Positions 1-5,735 of a stretch of DNA of 8,818 bases are shown piece after piece. The translations under genes and the position numbers were made by a program. This DNA comes from Solobacterium sp. (lineage in GTDB: Bacteria > Bacillota_I > Bacilli_A > Erysipelotrichales > Erysipelotrichaceae): contig JAFWCP010000457.1 in NCBI GenBank assembly GCA_017536845.1, forward strand, positions 1 to 8,818, read 5' to 3'. Every line of letters begins with the position of its first letter. Position 1 is the stretch's first letter. The notes under the pieces were generated by a model. That model was not told where the DNA came from. It was given only the letters and a program-made list of their open reading frames with translations, and ran no database searches.

Positions 1-79
1 AAACCCGAACCGGGATGATCTGCCGGTGTGGGAACCCTGCGCAAAAGACCGGCCGTTTGTAAAAGTGTTTGACATATGA
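1..79 (+). CDS. Carboxylesterase (type B) family, C-terminal end only
   Basis: A frame is open from base 2 to the TGA at 77-79 and encodes about 25 residues ending in DRPFVKVFDI. The pattern NPN...LPVWEPC...FVKVFD matches the C-terminus of type B carboxylesterases (para-nitrobenzyl esterase-like), which typically end with a Gly-Asp-Pro-Asn segment, LP.W..Y and then a .M.FD tail. The catalytic residues lie outside the window. Its stop codon lies just before the ribosome binding site of the GH43 gene, so the two are probably co-transcribed. An esterase next to a GH43 xylosidase suggests removal of acyl groups from hemicellulose fragments, but this is inferred from context. The family call rests on a short tail and is moderate. 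Confidence 0.5.
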   Translation, partial: NPNRDDLPVWEPCAKDRPFVKVFDI

Positions 80-93
80 AAGGAGAAAAGCCG

Positions 94-1635
94 ATGCCGT
101 ATCTGAATCCGATCCTGCCGGGATTCTATCCCGACCCGAGTGTCTGCCGCAAAGGATATGCGTATTATCTGGTCAACAGTTCTTTTGAATATTTTCCGGG
201 TGTGCCTTTATGGCACAGCACGGATCTGAAATCATGGACGCAGGCCGGCCACGTGCTGACAGAAGATTCACAGCTGGAACTGGAAAACTGTCCGGCTTCG
301 GCGGGTGTGTTTGCGCCGACGATCCGTGAACATGACGGCCGGTTTTACATGGTTACGACAAATGTGAACTGGTTCCCGAAAGGAACGCCGAACTTCCTTG
401 TCTGGACGGATGACATCTCTCAACGGTGGAGTGATCCTGTTCCGATTCAGCATATGGGGATTGACCCTTCACTGTTCTTCGATGATGACGGAAAAGCCTA
501 CTATACCGGTACCGGTTTCGATGAAAACGGAAGGCAGGGGATTGTCCTGTTTCAGATTGATGTATCAGACGGCGCGGTCCTCAGTGAGAAAAAGCATATC
601 TGGTATGGCAGCGGCGGACGCAATCCGGAAGGGCCGCATTTATATAAGAAGGATGGCATGTACTATCTGATCATTGCGGAAGGAGGTACGGAATACGGAC
701 ATATGGTTACCTGTGCAAGAAGCAGTTCCGTATGGGGCCCGTATGAAAACTGTCCGTACAATCCCATCCTTTCCCACAGGGATCATGATAAGAGCAGTTT
801 CCAGTGTGTCGGCCATGCGGACCTTGTGGAAACGGAAAACGGAAAGTGGTATGCCGTCTTTCACGCGGTAAGGCCATCTGCTGCCCAGCTCCACCATATC
901 GGCAGGGAGACAATGCTGGCGGAAGTGACCTGGAAGGATGGCTGGCCTTTGATCCATGACAAAGAAGAAATACACGCGGTCATGCCGGATGAGCGGGACT
1001 GCATGTCTGCATTTGACAGTACATTTACGGAACTGTTTGAAACGGTTCATCCTCGCTGGGCCTGGCTCAGGAATCCGCATATGGAGAATTATCAGTTCGG
1101 CAGCGGGCTGACGATGCAGGGGACAGAAGTCAGTCTGGATGAGACGGCATCGCCATCATGGATCGGAGTTCGGCAGACGCAGATGGAACTTGACTGCAGC
1201 ACGGCAATAAGAATAACAGGTACAGGTTCATGCGGCCTGTCCGTATACCATACCAATGAACACCATTATGATCTCTGTGCATGCGTGAAAGACCAGGGCA
1301 TTTCCGTAACGCTGAGAAGGCGGGTTTCCGACATGGCAGTCAGATCGGAAGAGCATTTCTTTCCGGCAGCGGACCAGGTGGTGATGAAGATCCATGCGGA
1401 AAGAGAACAGTATGCATTTTATGCCGGTAAGGATGAAGCGCATCTTGATGTCATCGGAACCGGCAGTACCCAGCTGCTATCAACAGAAGTGATGAAAGGC
1501 ACATTTACCGGCTGTTTTTTCGCCCTGTTTGCGGAAGGCGATTCAACCGCACATTTCCCGTATTTCAAAGTCACGGAATCAGAAGAGCAGAAGAGAAAAA
1601 ACCGTGCCGATGCACAGCGTGAATATCCTGTCTGA
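94..1635 (+). CDS. GH43 family glycoside hydrolase, beta-xylosidase / alpha-L-arabinofuranosidase
   Basis: This 513-aa enzyme probably releases xylose or arabinose from the ends of xylo- or arabino-oligosaccharides. The N-terminal five-bladed propeller (about residues 1-300) carries the three GH43 acidic residues in their usual settings: Asp14 (general base) in FYPDPS, Asp124 (pKa modulator) in GIDPSLFFDDDG, and Glu179 (general acid) in RNPEGPHLYKKDG. Residues from about 310 on resemble the concanavalin-like C-terminal beta-sandwich usual in XynB-type enzymes, followed by a charged tail. Total length is normal for the family. I chose ATG 94 because AAAGGAG (79-85) sits 8 bases upstream and translation begins directly with the family N-terminus (MPYLNPILPGFYPDPS). 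An in-frame ATG at 76 overlaps the upstream stop but lacks a good ribosome binding site. There is no signal peptide, so it is probably cytoplasmic and acts on imported oligosaccharides. Xylose versus arabinose specificity cannot be told from sequence. Confidence 0.93.
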   Translation: MPYLNPILPGFYPDPSVCRKGYAYYLVNSSFEYFPGVPLWHSTDLKSWTQAGHVLTEDSQLELENCPASAGVFAPTIREHDGRFYMVTTNVNWFPKGTPNFLVWTDDISQRWSDPVPIQHMGIDPSLFFDDDGKAYYTGTGFDENGRQGIVLFQIDVSDGAVLSEKKHIWYGSGGRNPEGPHLYKKDGMYYLIIAEGGTEYGHMVTCARSSSVWGPYENCPYNPILSHRDHDKSSFQCVGHADLVETENGKWYAVFHAVRPSAAQLHHIGRETMLAEVTWKDGWPLIHDKEEIHAVMPDERDCMSAFDSTFTELFETVHPRWAWLRNPHMENYQFGSGLTMQGTEVSLDETASPSWIGVRQTQMELDCSTAIRITGTGSCGLSVYHTNEHHYDLCACVKDQGISVTLRRRVSDMAVRSEEHFFPAADQVVMKIHAEREQYAFYAGKDEAHLDVIGTGSTQLLSTEVMKGTFTGCFFALFAEGDSTAHFPYFKVTESEEQKRKNRADAQREYPV

Positions 1636-1757
1636 AAGAGGGACTCTGAAAACTGCCTGTTTCGTGCAGAATCCGGACAAACGGCAAGACATCCGGAATC
1701 ACCGGCAAGGCACAATGTGGCCGCTATTCAGCCCACGCTCTGCAGTATGTATTTTTG

Positions 1758-1796
1758 AACATGATTTTGATCGGCTGGAAAAGATCATGTTTTTTT
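1758..1796 (+). terminator. Possible Rho-independent terminator of the GH43 operon
   Basis: AACATGAT (1758-1765) pairs with ATCATGTT (1784-1791) and the right arm runs into seven T residues (1790-1796). The loop is long (18 nt) and the stem AT-rich, so it would be a weak terminator by itself. A stronger hairpin follows at 1831-1860. Confidence 0.4.
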
Positions 1797-1830
1797 CGAA
1801 CATGTTCTGGTTTTTCAATGCCCGGCAAAT

Positions 1831-1860
1831 AAAAGAGGCGCATCTTCTGCAGCCTCTTTT
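1831..1860. terminator. Bidirectional terminator between convergent genes
   Basis: AAAAGAGGC (1831-1839) is complementary to GCCTCTTTT (1852-1860). The inner bases GCA/TGC extend the stem past a single bulged A and leave a TCTTC loop. The A-run on one side and T-run on the other would allow it to act in both directions. It lies between the GH43 gene on the plus strand and the frame that ends at 1892 on the minus strand. Confidence 0.7.
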
Positions 1861-1891
1861 GTCTCAAGGGGGAAGTGGTGTCACACGGTTT

Positions 1892-2095
1892 TTACCGATC
1901 CGTCTCTAAATCTTCCAGCCTCTTCATTTTGCGTATCGTGTCCATGGTACTGTCTGCGGTTGCTGCCAGGCAGAGCTGCTTAAGGAAAATAAGTGCAGGC
2001 AGGTTGCTGTAACCCTTTGACGAGCCGTATTCTTTCAAACAGGCGGCAATCTTCGGGTTTCTTGGAAAAGAGGGTGTTTCTGATGTTCGAGATTC
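1892..2095 (-). pseudogene. Unassigned C-terminal gene fragment
   Basis: On the minus strand a frame is open for 67 codons and ends in TAA at 1894-1892. The encoded C-terminus includes YSNLPALIFLKQLCLAATAD and TMDTIRKMKRLEDLETDR, which looks like ordinary helical protein. There is no start codon with a ribosome binding site, and an in-frame TAA at 2098-2096 closes the frame upstream, so any gene here has lost its 5' part. Its stop is followed by the hairpin at 1831-1860, as expected for a real gene end. I do not recognise the family. The alternative is a chance frame in degraded intergenic DNA. Confidence 0.35.
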
Positions 2096-2140
2096 TTATG
2101 AAGCCTGCCAACATGCAGAGCTTTCCAGTATAACCAAGGA

Positions 2141-2490
2141 CTATTTGAAAATCCATTTTTCGTAAGTATCACTGCCCTCACGCTGTAAAACTCCGGATTC
2201 CTGTAATTCCTTCATATACCTTGCTACAGTACGTCTGGAAATTCCTGCATTCTCAGCGATCTGTGTAAGAGGCTGGCTGTTGTCTTTTATTATTTCAGCA
2301 GCAATTCTCAGGAAAGTTTTTTACTTTTTGGGCTGATGGTTCTTTATGAAATCTGCTGTGTTTCGTGCGTTCTTTAAGAGGAAATCTGCAGTGTCAACCT
2401 CAGTGCCAATCTCAGTGCCACTGCCAATATCACTGCCAATTTCAGTGCCATTCTCACTGCCAATTTCAGTGCCAGTGCCAGCTTCATTGA
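2141..2490 (-). pseudogene. C-terminal remnant of a COG2865-type (AlbA_2, RecG-like ATP-binding) regulator, with internal stop
   Basis: Reading the minus strand from about 2490, the frame gives a repetitive linker (GTGTEIGSENGTEIGSDIG and so on), then NARNTADFIKNHQPKK, an in-frame TAA at 2323-2321, then 59 codons of a winged helix-turn-helix ending at TAG 2143-2141. The helix-turn-helix is clear: LTQIAENAGISRRTVARYMK followed by ELQESGVLQREGS and a KW wing. COG2865 proteins (AlbA_2 DNA-binding plus GHKL-like ATPase domains) have this architecture, with a low-complexity Gly-rich repeat linker ahead of the C-terminal wHTH. The catalytic and AlbA domains are missing, replaced beyond about 2490 by VirD4 sequence on the other strand. 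The 5' truncation and in-frame stop argue for a pseudogene. A sequencing error at the stop is possible but would not restore the N-terminus. Confidence 0.7.
2402..2473. repeat. 24-nt tandem repeat array in the linker of the regulator remnant
   Basis: Two near-identical 24-base units occupy 2426-2449 and 2450-2473, differing only near their left end, with a more diverged copy at 2402-2425 and partial units on both sides. The core word (A/C)TGCCA recurs with 12-base sub-periodicity. On the minus strand each unit encodes GTEIGSEN or GTEIGSDI. Such arrays change copy number by slippage. Confidence 0.85.
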
Positions 2491-3037
2491 ATCCTTCCAA
2501 GACAGCCGTATTCCTGATCATGCCGGAAGAGGATCCAGCCAGGTACTTCCTTGTCTCCCTGATTCTTCAGCAGCTGTTCCGGGAGATACGATCCATAACG
2601 GATGAAATGGGCGGAGCACTGAAGAAGAGGGTGATGTTCTGTCTGGATGAATTCGGGACATTCACAAAGATAGAAGGAATGGACAAGATGTTTCCGGCAA
2701 TCAGATCAAGAGGGGTATACCTTGTTCCTGTTATCCAGGGATCGGCACAGCTGGAAACAAACTACGGCAGGGAAGGTGCTGATAATATCAACAATAACTG
2801 CCAGATGACCATGTTCTCAGAATTTTCCCTCCAGTCAAAGGATGCTGATGGGCTATCCAAGGCATTGGGAAACAGGACAATCATGACCGGTTTCGTATCA
2901 TCCAGCCGATGGGCGGCAATTCCGGCAGGACACTGCAGATGATGCAACAATTGGCGAAGCAGGTGAATGATTGCTTGAACAGTATGAAAACGGAACAGGT
3001 CAGATCATATATTGGGAAAGATCTGATTGCTGCTTAA
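2487..3037 (+). pseudogene. Truncated and frameshifted VirD4/TraG type IV coupling protein fragment
   Basis: From about 2487 the plus strand encodes KTAVFLIMPEEDPARYFLVS, then RVMFCLDEFGTFTKIE, a Walker B-type segment, then SRGVYLVPVIQGSAQLETNY, NNCQMTMFS and SKALGNRTIMTGFVSSS. This is the C-terminal half of the VirD4/TraG/TraD ATPase that docks DNA to the type IV secretion channel during conjugation. The N-terminal membrane anchor and Walker A region are missing. After about 2905 the frame runs to a stop at 2940-2942 (RWAAIPAGHCR), whereas the frame starting at 2906 continues as PMGGNSGRTLQMMQQ and reads to TAA 3035-3037. The SGRTLQMM segment resembles the S..LQM motif that follows in TraG proteins, which supports a frameshift. 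The final LAKQVNDCLNSMKTEQVRSY stretch is not recognised and may come from another gene joined by deletion. No start or ribosome binding site fits, so this is a non-functional relic of a conjugative element. Confidence 0.82.
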
Positions 3038-3165
3038 GCAGCCGCTTATCAGGGACTTTTCGTATCTTCTCGAAAAAAGAACTGATGTCGTTTGACCGGC
3101 GTACCGCGTTTCACAGAGACTTTGATGAAAACATGCCGTCTGTTCAGCTTCCGCCTGCTGACGTC

Positions 3166-3195
3166 AGAAAAAAACCGTCCGCAGATGCGAACGGT
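3166..3195 (-). terminator. Rho-independent terminator of the GH1 operon
   Basis: On the minus strand ACCGTTCGCA (3195-3186) pairs with TGCGGACGGT (3183-3174), ten base pairs with one G-T wobble and a tight loop. Seven T residues (3174-3168) follow. It begins 9 bases after the GH1 stop codon. Confidence 0.92.
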
Positions 3196-3203
3196 CATTG
3201 GTT

Positions 3204-4610
3204 TTATCTGACAGCCCCGTTGGAAGCGATGACCTTCTGATACCAGTAATAACTGTCTTTCCTGATTCTTGCAAGGTCTTTCAGGTCCATGTCTTCTCTG
3301 TTGATATAGACAAAGCCATATCTCTTGCGGAAGCCCTGGTGGGAAGAAAGCAGGTCTTCAAAGGACCAGGGAGAATAGCCCATCAGTTCAACGCCGTCTT
3401 CAATGGCAAGCTCACAGGCTTCAATGTGGGCCCTGAGATAATCAATCCGATAATCATCATGAACCTTGCCGTCGTCAGTCAGCGTATCTGCCATGCCCAG
3501 GCCGTTTTCCGTGATAAGCAACGGCAGATGGTATCTGGCATAATAGTCGTTCAGGACAATCCGTAAGCCCATGGGATCAATCTGGGCGCCGTATTCACTG
3601 GCAGCCAGGTTGGTGTTGCGCTCTTCTCTGCAGTAGCCGTACTGGTCAAAGTCCACTTCGTTGCCGCGGTATGCCCTTTCACCGATGGGATGGTTTTCAT
3701 CCGCCGGCAGGTAAGAGGCACACAGGGTGCGGTAATAGTTGAAGGCAATGTAATCAGGCCTGCCGTACTTCAGGATTTCTTCGTCTTCTTCCTTCATCGC
3801 CGGCATGATGTCTCTTTCTTTCAGATATCTGAGATACAGGCCGCTGTATTTTCCGTAGTAATGCATATCCAGGCAGTAGACGGTCTTGAAGTAGTCGTTC
3901 ATCTTTGCGGCCCAGACATCTTCCGGCCTGTTGGTTAACGGATAGGTGCAGGTGGAAGATACAGCCGGACCGATCTTTCCGTCTTTGACCATTTCATGGC
4001 AGGCCTTTGTGGCTAAGGCGTGGGCCAGGAACATGTGGTAATCCATCTGAGCCCTGACCCGGTCTGCTTCGTGTTTGTCAGGGATATTGAGATTCATCCT
4101 TTCATCAACACGGATCATGAGGTTCTGTTCGTTGATCACCTGCCAGTATTTCACCCTGTCGCCGAAGTGCTCAAAGCATGTCTTTGCAAACTTCTCAAAG
4201 GCAAAGACACAGTCCCGGCTTTCCCAGCCGTTGTACTTTGTGACAAGGGCGTAGGGAAGGTCGAAGTGGTACAGGGTGACAAAGGGCTGGATGCCGTTTG
4301 CCAGCAGGGTATCGATGACATGGTCATAGAAGGCAATGCCTTTCGGATTGACCTCGCCGTCACCGTCGGGAATGATTCTTGCCCAGGAAACGGAGAAACG
4401 GTAGATCATCATGCCAAGCTCTTTCATTAAGGCAATGTCTTCTTCCACGTGGTGATAGAAGTCGCTGGCCACCTTAGTATCGGCCTGCCTGTCGGACCGT
4501 TTAAAAGAATTGAAGTCGGCAACGGTCATGCCTTTTTCGCCTTCATTCCAGCCGCCTTCAATCTGGAAGGCAGAGGAAGAAGCGCCCCATAAAAATCCTT
4601 TCGGGAACAT
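3204..4610 (-). CDS. GH1 family 6-phospho-beta-glucosidase
   Basis: This 468-aa cytoplasmic TIM-barrel retaining glycosidase probably hydrolyses 6-phospho-beta-glucosides (for example cellobiose-6-phosphate) to glucose-6-phosphate and an aglycone or sugar. Landmarks are the N-terminal FPKGFLWGASSSAFQIEGG, the acid/base Glu161 in VINEQN, and the nucleophile Glu368 in LLITENGLG. Near the C-terminus Ser422, Lys429 and Tyr431 (in SSHQGFRKRYGFVY) occupy the positions that bind the 6-phosphate in LacG/BglA-type enzymes; non-phospho GH1 enzymes have Glu in place of this Ser. The end, YYWYQKVIASNG, is also typical. Length is normal. I chose ATG 4610-4608, with AAAGGA about 11 bases upstream. A TTG at 4619 is in frame but lies only 2-3 bases from that ribosome binding site. 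The start lies one base past the stop of the 109-aa gene, so the two are translationally coupled. A PTS permease would be expected to supply substrate, but none is in this window. Confidence 0.9.
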   Translation of the reverse strand: MFPKGFLWGASSSAFQIEGGWNEGEKGMTVADFNSFKRSDRQADTKVASDFYHHVEEDIALMKELGMMIYRFSVSWARIIPDGDGEVNPKGIAFYDHVIDTLLANGIQPFVTLYHFDLPYALVTKYNGWESRDCVFAFEKFAKTCFEHFGDRVKYWQVINEQNLMIRVDERMNLNIPDKHEADRVRAQMDYHMFLAHALATKACHEMVKDGKIGPAVSSTCTYPLTNRPEDVWAAKMNDYFKTVYCLDMHYYGKYSGLYLRYLKERDIMPAMKEEDEEILKYGRPDYIAFNYYRTLCASYLPADENHPIGERAYRGNEVDFDQYGYCREERNTNLAASEYGAQIDPMGLRIVLNDYYARYHLPLLITENGLGMADTLTDDGKVHDDYRIDYLRAHIEACELAIEDGVELMGYSPWSFEDLLSSHQGFRKRYGFVYINREDMDLKDLARIRKDSYYWYQKVIASNGAVR

Positions 4611-4611
4611 A

Positions 4612-4941
4612 TCAGCCAATTTCCTTTCTCAGCCGGTACTGGAAATCGTCCAGCTGTTTCTGCAGTGTCCTGCCCAGCAGAGGCGCAGCGGTCAGCTTCT
4701 TGGCGCTGCACTCATCCATGACGGCAATGCGTACGCCGCCTCTTTCCTCCATAAACAGAATCACTCTTTTTCCTTTTAAAGTATCGTTTTCAATCATGTA
4801 TTCCAGCCGGTCATAGAAAGCCCGGTTCTGCAGGGTATGGTAAATCCCGGTCCGGAAGGTCATTTCTCTTTCATCAGAAAGGAGGTTCCAGACCGTGCTC
4901 ATGGAACAGTGAAGGGTAAAATCAATTGATGCGTTTGCCAT
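4612..4941 (-). CDS. Conserved-looking 109-aa protein of unknown function, first gene of the GH1 operon
   Basis: I do not recognise this gene with confidence. It encodes 109 residues, with no signal peptide or membrane helix. The start is well defined: ATG 4941-4939 preceded by GGAGG and a 7-base spacer. The N-terminus (MANASIDFTLHCSMSTVWNL) alternates like a beta strand followed by a helix with VW, as in SRPBCC/START-like folds. The middle has the strand-like RVILFMEERGGVRIAVMDE and the end is a basic amphipathic helix (LQKQLDDFQYRLRKEI). Small DUF3284-type SRPBCC-like proteins are found beside 6-phospho-beta-glucosidase genes in Firmicutes, and this one could be a shortened relative, but the residue-level match is weak. 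Its stop overlaps the GH1 ribosome-binding region, which argues for a shared role in beta-glucoside metabolism. Confidence 0.75.
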   Translation of the reverse strand: MANASIDFTLHCSMSTVWNLLSDEREMTFRTGIYHTLQNRAFYDRLEYMIENDTLKGKRVILFMEERGGVRIAVMDECSAKKLTAAPLLGRTLQKQLDDFQYRLRKEIG

Positions 4942-4953
4942 GTGAAAACCTCC

Positions 4954-4967
4954 GCTATCATTATAGC
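4954..4967. promoter_or_regulatory. Perfect inverted repeat over the -10 box, candidate operator
   Basis: GCTAT-CATT-ATAGC is a perfect 5-bp inverted repeat with a 4-base centre. It covers the whole -10 hexamer and ends next to the ribosome binding site. A dimeric repressor (GntR or LacI type, common for beta-glucoside operons) bound here would block RNA polymerase. Function is inferred from position only. No regulator gene is present in the window. Confidence 0.4.
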
Positions 4968-4968
4968 A
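4960..4968 (-). promoter_or_regulatory. Extended -10 promoter of the 109-aa/GH1 operon
   Basis: On the minus strand TGCTATAAT (4968-4960) is a perfect extended -10 element (TGN plus TATAAT). No good -35 box lies 16-18 bases upstream, which extended -10 promoters can tolerate. The predicted start, about 7 bases downstream near 4953, coincides with the first base of the GGAGG (4953-4949), so the 5' leader would be extremely short. Confidence 0.65.
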
Positions 4969-5013
4969 AAACTGTCAGGACTGAGATTGTCTGAAAAGCC
5001 TTTGGCCATGTAC

Positions 5014-5042
5014 TTGAGACTGGGAAACTGATAGACTATGAC
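5014..5042 (+). promoter_or_regulatory. Probable sigma-A promoter for the methyltransferase operon
   Basis: TTGAGA (5014-5019) and TATGAC (5037-5042) are separated by exactly 17 bases, giving five of six and four of six matches to the housekeeping consensus. The predicted start near 5049 leaves a leader of about 57 bases. It is divergent from the GH1 operon promoter about 50 bases away. Confidence 0.5.
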
Positions 5043-5105
5043 ATAACGGAAGGATGCGTGGTTCTCATTCTTGCCATGCAATCTGAAAAGGAAAGGGGAA
5101 TGCAT

Positions 5106-5717
5106 ATGCTGGACAATCAAGGGTTTGACGCCTGGGTATCTGAATATGACAAATCCGTCGCAGATTCTGACCGGGCGGATACGTATCCGTTTGCCGGATA
5201 TCACAAGATTCTCGAAAGGATTGAACAGACCGTTCTGGCAGCGGGGCAGGCATCGGTGCTGGATCTTGGCTTTGGCACCTGTACGCTGACCAAGAAACTG
5301 TATGATGCCGGATGTGAAATCTCTGGCCAGGACTTTTCCGCCGGCATGGTGGAAGCGGGAAGAAAAAAGATGCCGCAGGCGAAGCTGTACCAGGGGGATT
5401 TTTCCGAAGGAATCGCGGAAGATCTGAAACTGCGGAAGTATGACTTTATCATCGCAACGTATTCCCTCCATCATCTGAGCGATGCCTTGAAAACGGAACT
5501 ATTGCATCAGCTGCCGGATCTGTTAAAGGAAAACGGCAGGATCCTGATCGGCGATGTCATGTTTGCGACAGAGGAAGAAATGGAAGCCTGCCGCAGAAAG
5601 GCCGGCGAAGAATGGGATGAGGAAGAGATTTATATCGTCGTTGAGAAATTCCGCACGGCCTTCCCTGACCTTGTCTTTACGAAGGTTTCCCATTGCGGGG
5701 GAATTCTTTCCTTATGA
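5106..5717 (+). CDS. Class I SAM-dependent methyltransferase
   Basis: This 203-aa soluble enzyme transfers a methyl group from S-adenosylmethionine to an unknown acceptor. The Rossmann fold signatures are in order: motif I VLDLGFGTCTL (residues 51-61), the ribose-binding acidic region GQDFSAGM (74-81), the post-motif GDFSEG (97-102), motif IV-like YDFIIATYSLHHL (112-124), and NGRILIGDVMF (143-153). The N-terminus FDAWVSEYDKSV with TYPFAGY is characteristic of a Firmicutes small-molecule methyltransferase group. I chose ATG 5106 because AAAGGGGA (5092-5099) is 6-7 bases upstream; ATG 5100 would be too close, and the upstream GTG at 5058 lacks a ribosome binding site. The stop lies 18 bases before the DUF434 gene, so the two are probably one operon. 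The substrate cannot be deduced. Confidence 0.88.
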   Translation: MLDNQGFDAWVSEYDKSVADSDRADTYPFAGYHKILERIEQTVLAAGQASVLDLGFGTCTLTKKLYDAGCEISGQDFSAGMVEAGRKKMPQAKLYQGDFSEGIAEDLKLRKYDFIIATYSLHHLSDALKTELLHQLPDLLKENGRILIGDVMFATEEEMEACRRKAGEEWDEEEIYIVVEKFRTAFPDLVFTKVSHCGGILSL

Positions 5718-5735
5718 ATATAAGAGGCACAGGAT

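Noticed and set aside
640..1080. 146-codon minus-strand open frame inside the GH43 gene
   Set aside because: It is antisense to the conserved catalytic part of GH43 and rich in Arg/His/Pro, as expected of a shadow frame.
1798..1807. Perfect palindrome GAACATGTTC resembling a LexA box
   Set aside because: Firmicutes LexA sites have GAAC and GTTC separated by four bases, while here only two separate them. It lies in a 3' intergenic region between hairpins, with no promoter nearby.
1982..2158. 58-codon minus-strand frame starting at ATG 2158 (MDFQIVLGYTGKLCMLAGF)
   Set aside because: It has no ribosome binding site, overlaps the wHTH end in another frame and the 1892-2095 fragment, and has no recognisable motif.
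2067..2165. Plus-strand stretch reading GVSDVRDSYEACQHAELSS and ending at TAA 2163-2165
   Set aside because: It looks protein-like but has no start, no ribosome binding site, and overlaps the well-supported minus-strand wHTH; no family could be named.
3029..3042. 14-base perfect palindrome GCTGCTTAAGCAGC at the end of the VirD4 debris
   Set aside because: There is no loop and no following T-run, so it is not a terminator. It contains the stop codon of the degraded frame, and no promoter or regulator suggests an operator.
2971..3240. 89-codon plus-strand open frame after the VirD4 fragment
   Set aside because: It has no ribosome binding site, runs through the GH1 terminator into the antisense of the GH1 stop region, and matches nothing I recognise.
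4617..4619. TTG as start of the GH1 enzyme
   Set aside because: The Shine-Dalgarno sequence would be only 2-3 bases away; ATG 4610-4608 has workable spacing and is adjacent to the upstream stop.
4899..5474. 191-codon minus-strand open frame across the divergent promoter region
   Set aside because: It is antisense to the methyltransferase, covers both predicted promoters, and its protein has no recognisable domain.
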